Of a stretch of DNA of 50,034 bases, positions 31,265-40,498 are shown piece after piece. Under the pieces are notes generated by a model that ran no database searches, was not told the DNA's origin, and saw only the letters and a list, made by a program, of their open reading frames with translations. The DNA is taken from NCBI RefSeq assembly GCF_900109095.1, contig NZ_FNYZ01000028.1:1-50034 (forward strand), written 5' to 3'. Position 1 is the stretch's first letter, and each line of letters opens with the position of its first letter. The stretch comes from Sphingobium sp. AP50 (GTDB taxonomy: Bacteria; Pseudomonadota; Alphaproteobacteria; Sphingomonadales; Sphingomonadaceae). The position numbers and the translations under genes were made by a program.

Positions 31265-31687
31265 GGATCATCTTTCCTATGTCGGATCGGATTGTGGACC
31301 GGTCGACTATAGCCATCCATCCGCTTATCTCAATCACCCTGATTTTACGCCCGGTTTTCCTGCTCGATCGTCTCAACTGGACGTCTCGTCCACTTGCCTC
31401 GCTTGGTGTCGATACAGACCATCGGGCCTACGCTTCTACATATCGTCGGCGGTTCATCCGGGGGGAGGGAACTCGCATTGTCTTTCGAGCATGGAGATGC
31501 TCGCCGGCCATGGTCAAGGAGGCGCGGTGCCCCCAATTTCGACGCCGCTCTCACTATGCTTCGCTCCGTTCCGGCGACGACGAAATCGGCTCCCCCACGC
31601 CCCGCCCGGCGGCGGCTGCGCCGTCCCTGACAATGACCGGCGATCACTCCCCCGATGCTCCATCAATCATGAGATGGAGTAGCAGTT
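31265..31687. other. Gap containing palindromic element, copy 2
   Basis: The 31524-31600 part repeats the flanks of the 30526 element (GCGGTGCCCCCAATTT and AAATCGGCTCCCCCACG) with a different, less perfect centre. No frame resembles a known protein. Promoters for the two divergent small genes should lie here. Confidence 0.5.
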
Positions 31688-31930
31688 ATGAACGTGCAGA
31701 TTGACATTCGACGCCTTGCTCGGGTCGAAGCGGACTATCTGAAAGCGACGCGCCGCATTGCCCGGTTCGAGGTTTTGACAGACATGATCGACTGGTCTGC
31801 GATGACGATCGAAGCTTGCCGCAATAAGCGCATGATGGAGAGCAAGCTGGACGATGACGCGCTTTGGCTTGCGGTGGAGTTGGACTATCTTTGCTCGGTT
31901 GCCTCCTGCCATGTCCGGCCTGATCCGTGA
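31688..31930 (+). CDS. Small hypothetical protein
   Basis: This 80-residue protein (MNVQIDIRRLARVEADYLKA, TRRIARFEVLTDMIDW, MMESKLDDDALWLAVELDYL) is helical and ends at a Cys-containing tail. GGAG stands 8 bases before the ATG. I recognise no family. Confidence 0.55.
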   Translation: MNVQIDIRRLARVEADYLKATRRIARFEVLTDMIDWSAMTIEACRNKRMMESKLDDDALWLAVELDYLCSVASCHVRPDP

Positions 31931-32200
31931 TTGAGGCGCGGGCAGACCTCCAACAGGTGTCGATTTGGCCTTTCCATGGCCATTTTCGTGGCGCGTTTTC
32001 GCCGTGGCGTAGAGGGGGTGAACCCCTCATGCCGCGGCGAGATATGGCGAGGCCATATCCTTCCGCCCGCCGGGCGGAGCCAATCCCTGCAGGATCGGCG
32101 ACCCGGCCCGATGGACCGGGAAAGCAGAGCCGGCACTGCGGAGCCGGCAAGCCATTTGCTTGGTGCCCTCCTAAGCAGTCGGGCAGCACACCCCATGCAC
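31931..32200. repeat. Hairpin cluster beside the proposed oriT
   Basis: GAGGGG/CCCCTC (32012-32028), GATATGGC/GCCATATC (32041-32059) and TCCGCCCG/CGGGCGGA (32062-32078) follow each other, then a direct repeat GAGCCGGCA. The DNA can fold heavily when single stranded. No gene is supported. Confidence 0.55.
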
Positions 32201-32252
32201 CTGGTGGTTCAATAAAAGCCAATAAAACAGACGTAATTTTTGTGTGTTCGGT

Positions 32253-32332
32253 GTCAGACATTGTAGGACGGGGTATTTGGTTCGCAAATATTGGACTGTA
32301 ATACTCGATTTTCTGCGCATACATTGTCTGAC
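32253..32332. other. Candidate origin of transfer (oriT)
   Basis: GTCAGACA at 32253-32260 is inverted as TGTCTGAC at 32325-32332. Between them TATTTG/CAAATA (32274-32290) can form a small stem. ATTGTCT at 32324-32330 equals the bases just before the nick in the R388 oriT, whose relaxase TrwC is also MOBF. ATGTCT on the minus strand near 32253 is a second candidate. The stretch is AT-rich, lies just before the DNA-binding, TraD and relaxase genes, and is the usual place of a MOBF oriT. Confidence 0.55.
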
Positions 32333-32414
32333 GACTTGCGATGCGTTCGGAATTACGCTATCCAAAGCCAACTTTCGTAATCCCCGCCAGCCTCCCTGCT
32401 AGGAGGTTGAGTGG

Positions 32415-32705
32415 ATGACAATCAAGCAACGGCGTTTCACGGTTCGCCTCGAACAGGATCAGTGGGAGCGCCTGGAGCAGCAATCCCGGAACCGAGGATT
32501 GCCCGCCGCCGATCTAATTCGAGCGGCGGTAGACCTGCTCCTATCCGGCAATTCCATGAAGGATATGAGCCGGCTGCGCCTCGCGCGGATCGGCGAGTTT
32601 CAGCACCTTGCTCTGGACGTGATCCTTCGGGAGCAATTCCCCCAATATCGCGAACGGATCGTCGCGGAAACAGACAAGCGCGTGGAGCTCTACCATGGCG
32701 CGTAA
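32415..32705 (+). CDS. Ribbon-helix-helix-like DNA-binding protein, likely relaxosome accessory
   Basis: This 96-residue protein begins RRFTVRLEQDQWERLEQQSR, a beta strand followed by a helix, then NRGLPAADLIRAAVDLLLSG, the pattern of ribbon-helix-helix proteins. The C-terminal half is helical. AGGAGG stands 9 bases before the ATG. It overlaps the traD start by 11 bases. Proteins of this fold at this position, such as TrwA of R388, bind oriT and help the relaxase, so that role is probable here. Confidence 0.75.
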   Translation: MTIKQRRFTVRLEQDQWERLEQQSRNRGLPAADLIRAAVDLLLSGNSMKDMSRLRLARIGEFQHLALDVILREQFPQYRERIVAETDKRVELYHGA

Positions 32706-34992
32706 CGACATCCGCAGCAACGGTCAGAACATACCGCTCAGCCACCACTCCGCGCGTGGCAAGGTGCAGCGTAATTCGGGCAATTTCACGCGCGGCAGCC
32801 AGCTCCTTTCGCACGAAATGATGATGTGGCTGTCGGGAGCGAAGATGCCCGTCATCTTCTGGTTCTTCATATTCCTGGCCTGCTGGTTCGGCATCATGTC
32901 GGTGAAGCTGGATGAGCATGGCTTTCAGCTCATCTGCATGAAAATCTATTCCGGGCTTTGGAACTGGGTCGATCTCGATCCGATGAAGAGGGTCAACGTC
33001 ACCCTGCCGAGCGGCGATATCATCCGCACCATCATGTCGGCAGTTCCCTATATTCCCGATGTGATCCGCGCCTGGGACGTGGCTATACGCGGACTGATCG
33101 GGTCGTTTCTGCTGTCGGTATTCATTACCATTCCTGCTGCCATCTGGTTCGTCGATATTTCCAAGCGCCGGGGCAAGTCGATCCTCCAGGAAAGGCATGA
33201 GCGCGGCGCCATGCTGGTCGATGTTGCCTTGCTGCGATCCGAGATCATCGAACATAACCGTATCAAGTTCGAGGAGGATGTCGCACTACTATGCCCTGGC
33301 ATGACGCCTGCGGAGGTTCTTCGGCTTCCCTTTGCCGCGCAAAAGGGAAGGGGCATCCATCATCCCTATAGCCTGGGGGGCATCCCTTTTCCGCATCGGC
33401 TTGAACAATCGCACGCCATGCTGATCGGCACCACCGGCTCAGGCAAGACGACGGAGCTGCGCAGTCTGGTCGCGCAGATGCGAGAGCGGCACGACAGCGC
33501 GGTCATATTCGACCTGACCGGCGCCTATGTAGCGTCCTTCTACGATCCCGCGCGCGATACGATCCTCAATCCCATGGACGAGCGCTGCCCGGCCTGGTCG
33601 ATCTTCAATGACTGCTCCTCCCATAGCGAATTTACCTCTGCCGCAGCTGCTCTCATTCCCTCCGATGGCGGATCGTCCGAACCCTTCTGGGCGCTTGCTG
33701 CACGCACGTTGTTCATCGAGATGTGCATGCGCCTGATCGAGCGCGGTCAGGCCACCAATCTCGCACTGTCGGAAAATTTGATGACGGCCGATCTGGCGCA
33801 CGTTCACCGTTATCTTTCCAACACCATTGCAGACCCGCTGACCGCGCCAGAGGCGGCGCGCATGGCGGAATCCATTCGCGCGGTTTTCAACACGAACGCG
33901 CAGGTGCTTCGGTTCCTCCCCGAAGAAGGCGAACCCTTTTCTATTCGGGGCTGGATCACCGGCGACAGGCAGCCTGGTTCCATCCTCTTTGTCACGTCCC
34001 ACTATCTCGATCTGCCGATGAACAAGGCGCTGCTCACTTTGTGGATGGACCTTGCGATCAACAATCTCATGTCGATGCCCCGAACCCGGTCGTTGCGGAC
34101 CTGGTTTATGTTCGACGAACTGGGCGCGCTGCACCGCATCCCGGCGATCGAGAATGGTCTCCAGACCGCCCGCGCCTTTGGCGGTGCAATGATCCTGGGG
34201 CTGCATAGTTTCGAGAAGCTGGTGGAAGTTTATGGAGAGCATGGTGCGAAGAATCTGGCCTCGCTCGCGCGGTCGAAGCTGATCCTCGCTACCTCCGATC
34301 TCGACACCGCCGAACAATGCACGCGCTATATCGGCAACCGCGAGGTCCGCCAGATGGATGAGGCCTATAGCTATGGTTACAACAACACACGCGACGCATC
34401 GACGCTGACTCCGCGCAAGCAGACCGAACCGCTGGTGATCGCGGACGACATCACCAACCTTCCCTCGCTCCATGCCTTCGTCAAATTTCCCGATGGATTT
34501 CCCGCGGCCCGCCTCGTCCTCCAATATCGTGATTACCCGTCAGTGGCGCAGGGCTTTGTGCGCCGGGAGAATATCCGGCCGCTCCGGTCAAACCGAGGGG
34601 AGGGCGCTTTTCAGGAGGAGCAGAACGGAGAAGCCGGAGGTCGTGACGGTGCGGCTCAGGTGATCGAGAATGTGACCGATCCGACCATCGCGAGCGGCGC
34701 GCTCGATCAGGACCGGCCCCCATCGACGCATGATGAGCGGCAGGCCGAGGATGGCAGCAGGACGGACCGCGTCAGCGACATGCTGGCCGGCAATGCAACA
34801 CGGTCGCGGAGTATTGAGAGCGGCGGCAGTTCAGCGGAAAATGAGCAGCGGCGATCGTCGCAGGAGCGCGGTCCATCCGAGCGTGCCGAGGGCAAGGCCG
34901 GATCTGCCGATCTGCAAGTGGAGGATCAGACGCTCATAGAGCTGCGACACGATCTCTCAGCCGGTCTCGACACCGACGATTTCGGGATCTGA
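32695..34992 (+). CDS. traD: Conjugative coupling protein TraD
   Basis: This 765-residue protein has two N-terminal membrane helices (residues about 51-70, VIFWFFIFLACWFGIM, and about 132-152, LIGSFLLSVFITIPAA). It also has the Walker A motif GTTGSGKTTELRS near residue 243 and a Walker B-like FMFDELGALHR. It fits the F-type TraD coupling ATPase that brings the relaxase-DNA complex to the type IV secretion channel. The C-terminal 130 residues are acidic and disordered, as in TraD proteins that bind the relaxosome through their tail. The relaxase gene follows after 3 bases. Confidence 0.93.
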   Translation: MARNDIRSNGQNIPLSHHSARGKVQRNSGNFTRGSQLLSHEMMMWLSGAKMPVIFWFFIFLACWFGIMSVKLDEHGFQLICMKIYSGLWNWVDLDPMKRVNVTLPSGDIIRTIMSAVPYIPDVIRAWDVAIRGLIGSFLLSVFITIPAAIWFVDISKRRGKSILQERHERGAMLVDVALLRSEIIEHNRIKFEEDVALLCPGMTPAEVLRLPFAAQKGRGIHHPYSLGGIPFPHRLEQSHAMLIGTTGSGKTTELRSLVAQMRERHDSAVIFDLTGAYVASFYDPARDTILNPMDERCPAWSIFNDCSSHSEFTSAAAALIPSDGGSSEPFWALAARTLFIEMCMRLIERGQATNLALSENLMTADLAHVHRYLSNTIADPLTAPEAARMAESIRAVFNTNAQVLRFLPEEGEPFSIRGWITGDRQPGSILFVTSHYLDLPMNKALLTLWMDLAINNLMSMPRTRSLRTWFMFDELGALHRIPAIENGLQTARAFGGAMILGLHSFEKLVEVYGEHGAKNLASLARSKLILATSDLDTAEQCTRYIGNREVRQMDEAYSYGYNNTRDASTLTPRKQTEPLVIADDITNLPSLHAFVKFPDGFPAARLVLQYRDYPSVAQGFVRRENIRPLRSNRGEGAFQEEQNGEAGGRDGAAQVIENVTDPTIASGALDQDRPPSTHDERQAEDGSRTDRVSDMLAGNATRSRSIESGGSSAENEQRRSSQERGPSERAEGKAGSADLQVEDQTLIELRHDLSAGLDTDDFGI

Positions 34993-34995
34993 TCG

Positions 34996-37900
34996 ATGCT
35001 TTCCATTGCGCCTGTTCGCTCCGCCGCCGGCGCGGCCAATTATTTCGCGAAGGACAATTATTATACCGTCGAGGGTTCATCCGAAGTGAGCATCTGGGCA
35101 GGCGAGGGCGCACAGGAACTCGGTCTTACCGGTCAGGTCACAAAGGACGCCTTTGAACGAACGCTCAATGGCATTCTTCCCGACGGCACCGGGGTTGCCC
35201 AGGTCGAAAACCGCCAATCGGGCACCGATCTTACTTTCTCGATGCCCAAGTCGGCCTCGATCATGGCCTATGTCGCCGGCGACCGACGCATTCTGGCAGC
35301 CAATATGAGCGCGGTGCAGTCCACCATGAAATGGGTAGAGAGGAACCTCGCCGAGGGTCGCCGGGACATCGATGGCAGGAAGGTCCCGATCAGGACCGGC
35401 AACCTTGTATATGCCCTGTTCGAGCATGACACCAGCCGCGCGCTGGACCCGCAGGGTCATATCCATGCGGTCGTCGCCAACCTGACCCGGATGCCGAATG
35501 GGACATGGCAGGCTCTTCACAATCGAGCCATTTGGAAAGCCAATAGCGTCATTGGTGCCATCTATCATGCCGCCCTGCGCAATGAGTTGGAGAAGCTGGG
35601 CTATGTGATCGACATGAAGGGTAAGCATGGCGCATTCGAAGTTGCCGGTGTGCCAAAGAACATCATCGATGCCTTCAGCCAGCGTCGGGAGACGATCCTG
35701 GGGAGGGCGGCCGAGTTGGGCATCGTGTCACATTCGGGGCGCGATTCTATTACGATCCGCACGCGCAATCCTAAGCTCAATGTCGAGGATCGTATCGCGC
35801 TAGGGAGAGGCTGGAAGGAGAAGGCAGCGGGCCTGGGATTTACCGGCCAGGATCTGCTGTCGATGGCGCAGACGCGCAGCACTCAGGAACGAGCGCAGGG
35901 AGTACTTCACCGCGGCTACCATGGCATCAAGGAGGTAATTGTCACCACTCTCGACAAGCTGTCCGGCATCCTTGGCCCGGATGACCCTCTGGTCGATCGT
36001 GGTCTGGCCCGAATGATGGTGGCACCATCGGCTGCTCGCGCGCAGTTCGCCGTCGCATCGGCGGTCCGGATTCATGCCGAGCGCGAGGCTGCTTTCAAGA
36101 TCATCGACCTTGCCAAGACCGCGCTGGACCTTGGGCTGAAAGGAGTCACGATCGATCATGTCGACAGGCGCCTAGCGACGCTGACACAGCGCGGTATGCT
36201 CATTCCCGGTGTCGGACGCGAAAGTGATGGGACCATCTCCATGGTCACGACCAAAGAGGCGCTGGCGACCGAGGAGAAGATTCTTGGGTTGGTAGAAGCA
36301 GGGAGGGGGGCATCAATCCCGATCGTCGCGGCCGTTGAAGCGTCTGCACGGCTTCAGGGGGCCTCCGATCATGAGCTCAACGCCGGGCAGCTTGGAGCTG
36401 CTAGGCTGGTCGTCTCCTCCACGGACAGGACGGTGATCGTCCAAGGCATCGCAGGTGCGGGGAAATCCACCATGCTCTCCGCAGTGGCACGTGTCGCCGA
36501 GGCGGAAGGGCGTGACGTTCTAGGCCTCGCCTTCCAAAACAAAATGGTGGCTGACATGGCGGAAGGGGCGGGCATCAGAAGCCAGACCATTGCTTCCTTC
36601 GTCCTTGCCCATCAACGGTTCATCACCGAGCAGAGTGGCCCACGCTTTGACGAGGTCCGTGTCGGCCTCGCAAACACGATGATCGTCGTCGATGAAACCT
36701 CCATGGTGTCGTCGCGGGATATGCTAAAGCTCCACCAGATCGCTGATGTGCTCGCAATCGAAAAGCTGGTCCTTGTCGGCGACCGCCAGCAATTATCTTC
36801 GATCGATGCCGGCAAGGCGTTTGCCATGATCCAGGCCGGTGGCGGGACGATGGCGCGCATGGACCAGAATATCCGCCAACGTACGACCCTGCTTCGAACC
36901 GTTGCGTCGCTCGCAAATGTGGGGAAGTCGGGCCTCGCCATTCGTCTTCTGCGAGACAATGTCATTGAATCGGAGAGCCCCGCTCAAGATGCTGCGGACC
37001 GCTGGCTTGGCCTGTCACCGCAAGAGCGGGAGCGCACTGCGGTCTTCGCGTCGGGCCGCGAAGCGCGTGCGGCGATCAACGAGCGGATACAGGAGGGCCT
37101 TGGCGCAGAGGGCACATTGCGCGGCGCGGCCATCAGCCTCACCGTCTATGAGCGCGTCAACCTTACCCGTGAGGAATTGCGCTATGCGAAAAATTACGCC
37201 GCCGGCCAGACGTTAGAGGTCGGTCGGGGCGGCGCCCAGGATGTTGGGCTGAAGGCTGGCCGCTACGATGTCGTTGCCGTGCGTAGCAATGGGAAGGTCG
37301 ATCTGCGCAACGGCCGCCAGCGCCCCCAACTCAATCCGCGCAAGCTATCCCCCACTGAAATTCGCGATCGGCTTCAGCTCTCCCAAAAGAAGGAGATCCA
37401 GATCCGGCAGGGTGAGAGTATCCGCTGGACCGCCAATGATAAGCCACGGGACCTGCACAACGCTGCCCTTGCGACTGTCGTGGCGGTCGACGGGAGCGGA
37501 ATAACAATCGAGACGGCAGGGCAGCAAAGGCTTACCCTTGGTCTTTCCGACCCTATGCTGTCTCGGCTCGACCTTGCCTATAGCCTCAACATGCACATGG
37601 CGCAGGGCATCACGACAGACAAAGCCATCACTGTCATGGCCAGCTACGAAGCGAACCTCTCCAATCAGCGCTTGTTCAACGTCGGCGTAACGCGCGTTCG
37701 CGATCAGTTGACCTTGATCGTGGATGATAAAGCGAAGCTGGTAGCGCAACTCGCCCGCAATCCGGGCAACAAGACCTCGGCGCTCGAAACCGTCGGTCGG
37801 CTCGACATCGACGGCATGACAGGCGGGATGGAGCGCTCAGTACCGGGAGGAGGTCTGGGACTTAGCGATGTGGCGCCCCTATCGAGGCGAGACCAGCGTT

Positions 37901-38022
37901 TAAATCCCGGCGGTGCCAACAGCCATGACCCGACCGCCACCGATAGGGAGGGCCGCACGCGCACGGATCGCGCTGAAATCCTGCCGGCGCTGCCGGAGCG
38001 GAGCCTCGGCCTGGATCTGTAA
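34996..38022 (+). CDS. MOBF conjugative relaxase-helicase (TrwC/TraI type)
   Basis: This 1008-residue protein has an N-terminal relaxase domain with the catalytic Tyr residues in NYFAKDNYYTVEG (Y16, Y22, Y23) and the metal-binding His cluster in LDPQGHIHAVVANLTR (about residues 150-160). A helicase follows, with Walker A QGIAGAGKSTMLSAV near residue 480 and Walker B IVVDETSMVSSRDM, then later motifs to about residue 920. It nicks oriT, attaches to the 5' end and unwinds the strand. It follows traD closely, and a DUF2726 gene follows it. TraI of F is far longer, so this is closer in size to TrwC. Confidence 0.93.
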   Translation: MLSIAPVRSAAGAANYFAKDNYYTVEGSSEVSIWAGEGAQELGLTGQVTKDAFERTLNGILPDGTGVAQVENRQSGTDLTFSMPKSASIMAYVAGDRRILAANMSAVQSTMKWVERNLAEGRRDIDGRKVPIRTGNLVYALFEHDTSRALDPQGHIHAVVANLTRMPNGTWQALHNRAIWKANSVIGAIYHAALRNELEKLGYVIDMKGKHGAFEVAGVPKNIIDAFSQRRETILGRAAELGIVSHSGRDSITIRTRNPKLNVEDRIALGRGWKEKAAGLGFTGQDLLSMAQTRSTQERAQGVLHRGYHGIKEVIVTTLDKLSGILGPDDPLVDRGLARMMVAPSAARAQFAVASAVRIHAEREAAFKIIDLAKTALDLGLKGVTIDHVDRRLATLTQRGMLIPGVGRESDGTISMVTTKEALATEEKILGLVEAGRGASIPIVAAVEASARLQGASDHELNAGQLGAARLVVSSTDRTVIVQGIAGAGKSTMLSAVARVAEAEGRDVLGLAFQNKMVADMAEGAGIRSQTIASFVLAHQRFITEQSGPRFDEVRVGLANTMIVVDETSMVSSRDMLKLHQIADVLAIEKLVLVGDRQQLSSIDAGKAFAMIQAGGGTMARMDQNIRQRTTLLRTVASLANVGKSGLAIRLLRDNVIESESPAQDAADRWLGLSPQERERTAVFASGREARAAINERIQEGLGAEGTLRGAAISLTVYERVNLTREELRYAKNYAAGQTLEVGRGGAQDVGLKAGRYDVVAVRSNGKVDLRNGRQRPQLNPRKLSPTEIRDRLQLSQKKEIQIRQGESIRWTANDKPRDLHNAALATVVAVDGSGITIETAGQQRLTLGLSDPMLSRLDLAYSLNMHMAQGITTDKAITVMASYEANLSNQRLFNVGVTRVRDQLTLIVDDKAKLVAQLARNPGNKTSALETVGRLDIDGMTGGMERSVPGGGLGLSDVAPLSRRDQRLNPGGANSHDPTATDREGRTRTDRAEILPALPERSLGLDL

Positions 38023-38030
38023 GGAGGCAC

Positions 38031-38522
38031 ATGGTGAATTACCTGAATGTTCTGTCTATCATCGTTTTCGGTATATCGACAATTGTCCTGCTGAAGGTTG
38101 GGTCAGTGCTGCTCGGTCTTGGCGGGCGAAATGCCGCAGACACCCCGATTGCGAAGTCGTTCATGACGGCTCGCGAAGAGGCGATGCTAGAGACGTTGGA
38201 ACATCTGCTGCCGGCGCACCGGATCCATGCGCAGGTCGCAATGGGCGCCTTGCTCAAACCTTCTGCCCGAGTTGATCGCCGAAGACGTCATGCGGCCCGG
38301 AATGTGTTTTCGCAGAAAATTGTCGACTTCGTGGTGCAGGATCGGACCACTGGCAGGGTGATTGCGCTGATCGAGGTCGATGATCGAAGCCACAAGGCTG
38401 TCCGCGACGACAGACGGGACGCTATGACAGCTAGGGCAGGTTATCACACTGTCCGCATTCCGGCGTCGGCGAGTGCCAGCCTCGCGGATGTCATGCCTTT
38501 TTTGGTGTCGCTGCGGGAATAG
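38031..38522 (+). CDS. DUF2726 protein with N-terminal membrane helix
   Basis: This 163-residue protein has a membrane helix at residues 5-25 (NVLSIIVFGISTIVLLKVGS) and a DUF2726 domain (EEAMLETLEHLLPAHRIHAQ, KIVDFVVQDRTTGRVIALIE, VDDRSH, RKAGY-like end RAGYHTVRIP). The Asp and Glu-x-Asp residues match a PD-(D/E)XK-like nuclease fold, so it may be a membrane-linked nuclease. AAGGAGG overlaps the relaxase stop codon, so it is in the same operon. This gene is a common follower of MOBF relaxases on sphingomonad plasmids. Confidence 0.85.
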   Translation: MVNYLNVLSIIVFGISTIVLLKVGSVLLGLGGRNAADTPIAKSFMTAREEAMLETLEHLLPAHRIHAQVAMGALLKPSARVDRRRRHAARNVFSQKIVDFVVQDRTTGRVIALIEVDDRSHKAVRDDRRDAMTARAGYHTVRIPASASASLADVMPFLVSLRE

Positions 38523-38922
38523 GGCGGGGGGCGGTCCGCTCGAATATGCCGACATGAGTGTGGCCGCGAAAATTAGTAAATCGCGATCATATTCCGCCGG
38601 GCCGACGGTATCAGCGATCGGTACCAACCGGCGACCATCTTGACCGGGCTATTCTTGCCGTCGGCGACCGCGTGATTACCATGGAGGATTTTCAGGACGA
38701 AAGGACGGGCCAGATCCTGCGCAAGGATATCGTCATCGGATCCGTCCACCGGGGAGCAGCGCGAGATGGACTGCCGCCACAAGGCCGGGAGAGTTGAATC
38801 GTGCGCGGAGGCATTGCTTAGTCTTATGTCGAACGCGGCATATCGCGCCTGTTTGAATTTTATCTTACTTTATCATATATGAGGCATTAAAAGTTATTAG
38901 ATGTCATATATGGACAATTGAG
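38523..38922. other. Gap between the transfer unit and the HipB-like gene
   Basis: A plus frame around 38640-38790 (LDRAILAVGDRVITMEDFQD, then ERTGQILRKDIVIG) looks like a coding remnant I cannot name. The last 70 bases are AT-rich and contain the repeated site given separately. Confidence 0.4.
38873..38912 (+). promoter_or_regulatory. Repeated TCATATATG sites upstream of the HipB-like gene
   Basis: TCATATATG occurs at 38873-38881 and 38904-38912, exactly 31 bases apart (three helical turns), the second 11 bases before the start codon. Each is a near-palindrome. The spacing suits cooperative autorepression by the helix-turn-helix protein. Confidence 0.5.
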
Positions 38923-39303
38923 ATGAGCTCGCTCAAGTCAAAATCCGCACTTGCAAGGCTTGGCCAGGATATCCGTGCGGCACGGCTGCGCCGCAATATG
39001 GCGCGTGCCGACCTCGCAGTGCGCACGGGCACCTCTGCCAGTACGATCGGGAGACTGGAAAGCGGTGATCCGGGAGTGGGCATCGGCATGCTTGCCGATG
39101 TTCTCGTCGCACTGGGGCTGATCGATCGTCTCGCAGATCTTGTAGATGTTCGTCACGACGAACTCGGTCTCGCGATGGCTGCGGAGAAGCTGCCGCAGCG
39201 CGGCCGCACCTTTGCCGCGACTGTGCGCCGTCAACAAAGGAAAAGCGAAAAGCAGTCTGCGTCCAGAGGCCTCGACGTTAATCCTGACGGCGTCGCCTTC
39301 TGA
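38923..39303 (+). CDS. HipB-like helix-turn-helix regulator, orphan
   Basis: This 126-residue protein has an Xre-type helix-turn-helix at about residues 14-70 (LGQDIRAARLRRNMARADLA, GTSASTIGRLESGDPGVGIG) and a tail (GLIDRLADLVDVRHDELGLA) found in HipB-type antitoxins. In such systems hipA follows directly, but the next 290 bases have no HipA reading frame; only a short frame (MADWYARV) starts at the expected place. The partner seems to have been lost. The protein may still regulate its own promoter. Confidence 0.75.
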   Translation: MSSLKSKSALARLGQDIRAARLRRNMARADLAVRTGTSASTIGRLESGDPGVGIGMLADVLVALGLIDRLADLVDVRHDELGLAMAAEKLPQRGRTFAATVRRQQRKSEKQSASRGLDVNPDGVAF

Positions 39304-39592
39304 TGGCCGACTGGTATGCGAGGGTCTAATGTGAAGGATGCCCTTACCTTGGCAGAAGGCACGGGAATTTGAATGACCGGCTTCTCGCCCCGGTGATGAG
39401 CCAACTTGACAGCAATGCGCCAATCCAAGCCGTTAGACAGCGATATGGCCGCGCCCAGAACCGGACATTCGGATTTCGACTGGGTCGGGGGACTTTGCAG
39501 TCGTTCGCGGTGCATCAGGCGAACGAGGCTCGCCTTTATTGACGTTACCGCAGACATTGCGCTCTGATCGCGAGAGAAGCGCCATCACCATC

Positions 39593-40438
39593 ATGGAGTT
39601 TTTTGTGAAGCAGATGACGATATCAATGCTGAAGCCAGAAATCGGTGCGGATCCCGGTTACGAATCTTTCTTCCGCAACTACTCGATGTTGATGTCGACG
39701 AACATCGTCAGCCACTATCTAATAGACCAAGCGTCGGAGCTTGAGATAGCGGAACTGCTGATGGAGACTGTGAGCTCAGCAGAAAATGATTATAATAGAA
39801 CTAAAATCTTGCACGCCGCGATCGGATTCTCCCTAAATTCTGCGCAGATCGGCGAAGAGCGTGGACTCGACCTGGCCGATATCAGTCAGTTGATTGCAGC
39901 TGGCAACGTGACGGCGAAGGAGATACTTCTCACCTTCATCAACTGCAACGAGTTTATCCTGATTTTCGCGATGTTCGAAGATACCATTAAGAGAATTTTG
40001 GTCGAAGCAGGCAGCATATCGGCCGACGCCGGCCTCCGGGAACCAAAAATTATGATCGAGATCAAGAAGTATCTCGAGAATAGCAGCGCCCTACGCTACT
40101 TCATGATACAAATTTCGGCAAGAACTATTTGTATGAATTTCACCGATGTTGAGGCGATGTGGAGATACTTCGTCGCTTTCCGTCACCTCTACGTTCACAG
40201 CGGAGGACGGCCGACCCCAAGCTGGCTTCCAAAGTTCGAGAAGGCTCAGGCTGACCTTCTGAAGCGACTACGGAAACCCGACCTAGCGAGTCTAGGGGTC
40301 GCCGAGACGCTGATGAGCTTCGTCCCGGAGGAGCGCCGCCTGTTCATGGTGCCGGACACTTTCGCCAACATATTTCGCAACTTCGTGGTCGCAATAATGG
40401 AGGCACTCTACCTCAGCAGACGAGAGATCAAGGCCTGA
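39593..40438 (+). CDS. HEPN-motif protein, unknown function
   Basis: This 281-residue protein is mostly helical, with lower GC content and different codon use from the transfer genes, which suggests recent gain. FVAFRHLYVHSGGRP holds an Rx4H motif (R197 to H202), the catalytic signature of HEPN ribonuclease folds. Its other parts (EFFVKQMTISMLKPEIGADP, CNEFILIFAMFEDTIKRIL) look like the helices around a HEPN core. The start at 39593 lacks a strong ribosome-binding site, and an ATG at 39614 is an alternative. It could be an RNase toxin or defence effector; no partner is certain. Confidence 0.65.
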   Translation: MEFFVKQMTISMLKPEIGADPGYESFFRNYSMLMSTNIVSHYLIDQASELEIAELLMETVSSAENDYNRTKILHAAIGFSLNSAQIGEERGLDLADISQLIAAGNVTAKEILLTFINCNEFILIFAMFEDTIKRILVEAGSISADAGLREPKIMIEIKKYLENSSALRYFMIQISARTICMNFTDVEAMWRYFVAFRHLYVHSGGRPTPSWLPKFEKAQADLLKRLRKPDLASLGVAETLMSFVPEERRLFMVPDTFANIFRNFVVAIMEALYLSRREIKA

Positions 40439-40498
40439 GCCTAGCCTCGACCTGCGGTTTCGAGTGGATTCTTGGGGAGAGATCAATATGGCGTGCTC

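Noticed and set aside
30400..32100. CRISPR array in the hairpin-rich stretch
   Set aside because: Repeats are palindromic, few and unevenly spaced; there are no regular spacers and no cas genes.
33439..34524. 361-residue minus-strand frame opposite traD
   Set aside because: TraD Walker motifs are on the plus strand; the antisense frame has no recognisable domain.
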